Of a stretch of 64,000 nt of DNA, positions 60,272 to 64,000 are shown piece by piece. Under the pieces are notes generated by a model. It worked only from the letters and a program-made list of their open reading frames with translations, searched no databases and had not been told where the DNA came from. The stretch spans positions 1 through 64,000 of the forward strand of contig UQCR01000002.1 of the NCBI GenBank assembly GCA_900539655.1, read 5' to 3'. Each line of letters starts with the position of its first letter. The first letter of the stretch is position 1. The DNA comes from an uncultured Robinsoniella sp. (lineage in GTDB: Bacteria > Bacillota > Clostridia > Lachnospirales > Lachnospiraceae). The translations under genes and the position numbers were made by a program.

Positions 60272-62578
60272 TTGGATTTAGGCAAGGAAAAGAAAAAAAT
60301 TTTGAAACAGTATTTTGGTTATGACGAGTTTCGTGAAGGGCAGGAAACTTTGATCGATAGTATTTTATCGGGCAGGGATACGCTGGGGATTATGCCTACA
60401 GGGGCGGGAAAGTCGTTGTGTTTCCAGGTACCGGCTTTGATATTAAATGGTATTACATTAGTTATTTCTCCACTCATTTCTCTTATGAAAGATCAGGTCA
60501 GAGCATTAAATCAAGCAGGCGTTCATGCCGCATTTTTAAACAGTTCCCTTACAACAAATCAATATTATAGAGCGTTGGATCTTGCCAGAATGGGGCAGTA
60601 TAAGATTATTTATGTAGCTCCGGAACGGTTGATGACGGATGAATTTTTAAATTTTGCCATGGAGGCAGAAATTTCTATGGTGGCAGTGGATGAAGCTCAT
60701 TGTGTATCCCAGTGGGGACAGGATTTCAGACCCAGTTATCTGAAAATTCTGGAGTTTATCAGGCTCTTTAAAGTGCGTCCGGTGATCTGTGCCTTTACGG
60801 CTACGGCAACACAGGAAGTAAGAGAAGATATTGTTGATATATTAATGCTGCAGTCTCCCACTGTAGTAAGTACGGGATTTGACAGAAGCAACCTCTATTT
60901 TGGGATTCTAAAGCCAAAGGACCGATACGGTGCGGTTAAGAATTATCTGGATCTGCATCCGGACCAGAGTGGCATCATTTACTGTCTGACCAGAAAAGTA
61001 GTAGAGGAAGTGCATGAGAATCTGATCCGGGATGGCGTATTGGCAACCCGTTACCATGCGGGGCTTAGTGACCGGGAAAGACAGGAAAACCAGGAAGATT
61101 TTACATACGACAGAGCATCCGTTATGGTGGCAACCAATGCATTTGGAATGGGGATCGATAAATCCAATGTCAGGTTTGTAATCCACTATGGAATGCCCAA
61201 AAATGTGGAAAACTATTATCAGGAGGCAGGCAGGGCAGGGAGAGACGGAGAACCGGGGGAATGTATCCTTTTATACAACGGGCAGGATGTCATTACCAAC
61301 CAGTTTTTTATCGAACGTGATATTGATCATGATGAGTTAGATGATGTCACCAGATCCGTAGTCAGGGAACGGGACAGAGAGCGGTTGAAAAAGATGACCT
61401 TTTACTGCTGTACCAATGAATGCCTGCGGGACTACTTACTTCGTTATTTTGGAGAATACAAGGACCATTACTGCGGGAATTGTTCCAACTGTCTGACTCA
61501 GTTTGAAGAGATGGATGTGACGGATCTGGCTAAAAGCCTCATTGGATGTATACAATCCAGCCACCAGAGATACGGCATCAACGTTATTATCGATACGGTA
61601 CATGGGGCGAATACTGCGAAAATCAGACAGTACAGAATGGATGGGAATCCCCATTATGGAGAACTCGCAAAGACTCCAACTCATAAACTGCGCCAGGTGA
61701 TGAACCATCTTCTGTTAAATGATTATATCAGTGCCACAAATGATGAATATACCATTCTAAAACTGACGGAAAAATCCGGTCAGATCCTTCTGGAAGAGGA
61801 AACGGTTATCATGAAGATGGCAAAAGAACAGGAAAAAGAGACGAAGACAAAGCAGGCGAAGAAAGGAAAGAAGAGTTCGGCGGCAGGCTTAGCTCTCTCA
61901 GAAACGGATGAGGCTCTATTCGAAAAACTGCGAAGCTTAAGAACAGAAATTGCAAGAGAAGAAAAAGTCCCGCCATATGTAGTATTTTCAGATAAATCCC
62001 TGGTACACATGTGTGTGTTAAAACCGGGAACAAGAGAAGAAATGCTTACCGTATCGGGAGTCGGGGAGTTCAAATATGATAAGTATGGGGAACGCTTTTT
62101 AAACTGTGTGAAAAATGAGGCAGTAAAAGATGAATCATCGAAAGGCTCTGTTTTTGAAACCGGGTTTGCAGATATAGAAGAAAGTGAACCGGTAAAAGAG
62201 GAAATAAAAGAAAAACGGGCCAAAAATAAGAAATCAGAATTTGTTCTGACTAATGAAATAGCGGAACAGATCCATTATGCAGAACAAACCACATTAAGTG
62301 ACCTGGTAGGACAAATCAATGACCTGCGGGATGAACAGGTTATGAAACGGCTTACAAATAAATTGATCTTGCAAAAATTGTCAGAAGAAGGATTTTTGGA
62401 AGATCGCGTGGTAAACGGGCGGCTCTTCAAAACCGTATCAGAAACGGGTATCGAATTTGGAATACAGGTAATAACGCGTTTGAGTGAAAAAGGAAATGAG
62501 TACGAGGTACTTTATTATAATGAGGATGCCCAGAGGGAAATCATAAGGAAACTGCTGGGAGAATGGAAAGAGGGATGA
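60272..62578 (+). CDS. recQ: ATP-dependent DNA helicase RecQ
   Basis: RecQ unwinds DNA 3' to 5' in recombination repair. Helicase motifs: FREGQETLIDSIL (motif 0), MPTGAGKSLCFQVPA (Walker A), VDEAHCVSQWGQDFRP (DEAH), CAFTATAT (III), ATNAFGMGIDKSNVRFVIH (V) and YYQEAGRAGRDG (VI). The zinc-binding cysteines are in CCTNECLRDYLLRYFGE..HYCGNCSNC. RQC winged-helix and HRDC domains follow (about 525-620), and then an extra C-terminal stretch of about 140 residues with a Lys/Glu-rich linker (EEIKEKRAKNKK). At 768 residues it is longer than E. coli RecQ (609). I choose TTG 60272 (AAAGGTG 6 nt upstream) over GTG 60263; the choice is uncertain. Confidence 0.93.
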   Translation: MDLGKEKKKILKQYFGYDEFREGQETLIDSILSGRDTLGIMPTGAGKSLCFQVPALILNGITLVISPLISLMKDQVRALNQAGVHAAFLNSSLTTNQYYRALDLARMGQYKIIYVAPERLMTDEFLNFAMEAEISMVAVDEAHCVSQWGQDFRPSYLKILEFIRLFKVRPVICAFTATATQEVREDIVDILMLQSPTVVSTGFDRSNLYFGILKPKDRYGAVKNYLDLHPDQSGIIYCLTRKVVEEVHENLIRDGVLATRYHAGLSDRERQENQEDFTYDRASVMVATNAFGMGIDKSNVRFVIHYGMPKNVENYYQEAGRAGRDGEPGECILLYNGQDVITNQFFIERDIDHDELDDVTRSVVRERDRERLKKMTFYCCTNECLRDYLLRYFGEYKDHYCGNCSNCLTQFEEMDVTDLAKSLIGCIQSSHQRYGINVIIDTVHGANTAKIRQYRMDGNPHYGELAKTPTHKLRQVMNHLLLNDYISATNDEYTILKLTEKSGQILLEEETVIMKMAKEQEKETKTKQAKKGKKSSAAGLALSETDEALFEKLRSLRTEIAREEKVPPYVVFSDKSLVHMCVLKPGTREEMLTVSGVGEFKYDKYGERFLNCVKNEAVKDESSKGSVFETGFADIEESEPVKEEIKEKRAKNKKSEFVLTNEIAEQIHYAEQTTLSDLVGQINDLRDEQVMKRLTNKLILQKLSEEGFLEDRVVNGRLFKTVSETGIEFGIQVITRLSEKGNEYEVLYYNEDAQREIIRKLLGEWKEG

Positions 62579-62623
62579 TGAAAAAGACTCCGGTTTTAAG
62601 TCGTCTTCTGCGGTGATAAAAAG

Positions 62624-62652
62624 TTGAAAAGTACAGGTAGGTATGTTATTCT
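62624..62652 (+). promoter_or_regulatory. Promoter of murE
   Basis: TTGAAA-17 bp-TATTCT, with the murE start about 107 bp downstream. Confidence 0.4.
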
Positions 62653-62759
62653 AAAGGGTAGAAAATCTCTGTAACCGCATATACCAGTCTCCGTTTTACA
62701 TAAAATGGCACTGGGGTTATGGTTTTAAGACATGTAAGTCAGACATGGAGGATAATATT

Positions 62760-64000
62760 ATGAAATTGGCACAGTTATTAGAACGAGTGGAATATCAGTG
62801 TACCCAGGGAGATATTCAGAGAGAAGTAACACAGGTCGTGAACGACTCCAGAAAAGTAACGGAAGGTTCTCTGTTTATCTGTATTAAGGGAGCCGTCAGT
62901 GACGGACATAAATATGCAGGAGAAGTAGTTGAAAAAGGAGCTAAGGTACTGGTTGCAGAAGACAAGATCACGGCACCGGAGGATGTTACGGTGATTCAGG
63001 TTGCGGACACGCGCTATGCCATGGCACTTATTGCTGCGGCATATTACGGTCATCCGGCAGAAGAATTAAAGGTAATTGGTATTACCGGAACCAAGGGAAA
63101 GACTACTACCACATATATGGTAAAATCCATCCTGGAATCAGCTGGACATAAAGTGGGGCTGATCGGGACGATAGAAGCCATTATCGGTGATGAAGTGATC
63201 CCGGCGGCTAATACAACACCGGAATCTACACTGGTACAGGAGTATTTCAGACGCATGGCGGATGCAGGATGTGACTGCGTTGTAATGGAAGTTTCTTCCC
63301 AGGGACTGATGCTCCACAGAACGGCAGGATTTACCTTTGAGATAGGGATCTTTACAAATATAGAACCGGATCATATCGGTCCAGCGGAGCATGAGAGCTT
63401 CGAGGACTATTTAAAATGTAAGGCAATGCTGTTTAAACAGTGTAAACTTGGCATCTTTAATGCGGATGACGACCATCTGGATCAGATACTGGAGGGGCAT
63501 ACCTGTGAAGTGGAAACCTATGGTTTTTCCGAAAAAGCGGATCTTCGTGCAACTGGAACGAAACTGGTATCCAAACCAGGATATCTGGGGATAGCCTATC
63601 ATGTGAACGGACTTATGGATTTCGATGTTGAAATAGATATTCCCGGAAAATTCAGTGTCTACAATTCCCTGACAGCGATCGCGATCTGCAGGCATTTTGG
63701 TGTGAAAGAAGAGGATATCGTAGATGCTCTTGGCAAGGCGAAAGTAAAAGGCAGGATTGAAATGATTAAGGTGTCGGATGCATTTACCTTAATGATTGAT
63801 TATGCCCACAATGCTATGAGTCTGGAGAGTCTGCTCAGTACCCTGAAAGAGTACCACCCCAAAAGGCTGGTGTGTGTCTTTGGATGCGGAGGTAACAGGG
63901 CAAAGTCCAGAAGATATGAGATGGGAGAAGTGTCAGGCAGACTTGCTGATTTTACCATAATCACATCCGATAATCCCAGATTTGAAAAGCCGGAAGATAT
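62760..64000 (+). CDS. murE: UDP-N-acetylmuramoyl-tripeptide synthetase (partial, runs off the window)
   Basis: MurE adds the third stem-peptide residue to UDP-MurNAc-L-Ala-D-Glu in peptidoglycan synthesis. About 413 codons are in the window; the 3' end is missing. The N-terminal UDP-binding domain (VVNDSRKVTEGSLFICIKG) is followed by the ATP loop VIGITGTKGKTTTT (about 103-116), NTTPESTLVQEYF, MEVSSQGLMLHRT, TNIEPDHIG and the C-terminal VFGCGGNRAKSRR. TSDNPRFE at the end contains the DNPR motif of meso-diaminopimelate-adding enzymes. GGAGG lies 9 nt before the ATG. The usual GDRD is GGNRAK, a small deviation. Confidence 0.93.
   Translation, partial: MKLAQLLERVEYQCTQGDIQREVTQVVNDSRKVTEGSLFICIKGAVSDGHKYAGEVVEKGAKVLVAEDKITAPEDVTVIQVADTRYAMALIAAAYYGHPAEELKVIGITGTKGKTTTTYMVKSILESAGHKVGLIGTIEAIIGDEVIPAANTTPESTLVQEYFRRMADAGCDCVVMEVSSQGLMLHRTAGFTFEIGIFTNIEPDHIGPAEHESFEDYLKCKAMLFKQCKLGIFNADDDHLDQILEGHTCEVETYGFSEKADLRATGTKLVSKPGYLGIAYHVNGLMDFDVEIDIPGKFSVYNSLTAIAICRHFGVKEEDIVDALGKAKVKGRIEMIKVSDAFTLMIDYAHNAMSLESLLSTLKEYHPKRLVCVFGCGGNRAKSRRYEMGEVSGRLADFTIITSDNPRFEKPED

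Overview
The window reads as a chromosomal stretch of a low-to-moderate G+C, anaerobic Firmicute, most likely a gut Lachnospiraceae relative (Clostridia). This is an inference from gene content: a cysS-mrnC-rlmB-sigH block, a Cys-rich radical-SAM repertoire, strong AGGAGG ribosome sites, TTGACA/TATAAT promoters, YesMN-type sugar regulation, and preQ1 and NiCo riboswitches. No complete prophage, transposase or CRISPR array is visible. Small palindromic (MITE-like) elements are scattered between genes.

Layout. 0-6 kb: small lipoprotein, ispF, an Eis-like GNAT, then cysS-mrnC-rlmB-sigH. 6-7.7 kb: a preQ1-type riboswitch followed by a radical-SAM enzyme and a YhhQ-type transporter, read as a queuosine-precursor salvage unit. 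7.7-9.9 kb: three related small-RNA-like cassettes around a lysozyme-like gene, tRNA-Thr and a cold-shock gene with a hairpin leader. 9.9-16 kb: XRE regulator, truA, a PLP decarboxylase/aminotransferase, a LUD protein and argS. 16.4-25.2 kb: an envelope cluster with a membrane Ser/Thr kinase of non-RD type, a 1013-residue Ig-like surface protein, a YARHG protein, a TcaA-like membrane protein, a lipoprotein amidase and a CPBP protease. 25.5-31.7 kb: gltB-gltD.

31.8-48 kb is carbohydrate metabolism: an MFS carrier, two ABC sugar permeases and a GH116 glycosidase (no binding protein gene), a YesN/YesM two-component pair, a DeoR regulator with putative operators, a galactitol/tagatose-type set (ketose-bisphosphate aldolase, galactitol-1-phosphate dehydrogenase, PfkB kinase), and an Entner-Doudoroff tail (KDPG aldolase fused to a VOC domain, KDG kinase). 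48-55 kb: TetR/radical-SAM pair, an ABC-F ATPase behind a terminator that contains its own ribosome site, a cation exporter under a NiCo riboswitch, and a MATE exporter. 55 kb: an unannotated-looking type I toxin-antitoxin locus, with a 34-residue BsrG-like peptide and a convergent antisense RNA. 55.3-60 kb: OmpR/histidine kinase plus a three-gene ABC exporter. 60.2-64 kb: recQ and the start of murE, which runs off the window.

The most interesting items are the type I toxin-antitoxin locus, the small-RNA cassettes carrying 11-bp phased Pho-box-like repeats, the queuosine salvage unit with an unusual CX4CX2C radical-SAM motif, and the ABC-F attenuator. All calls come from reading the sequence; no database search was run.
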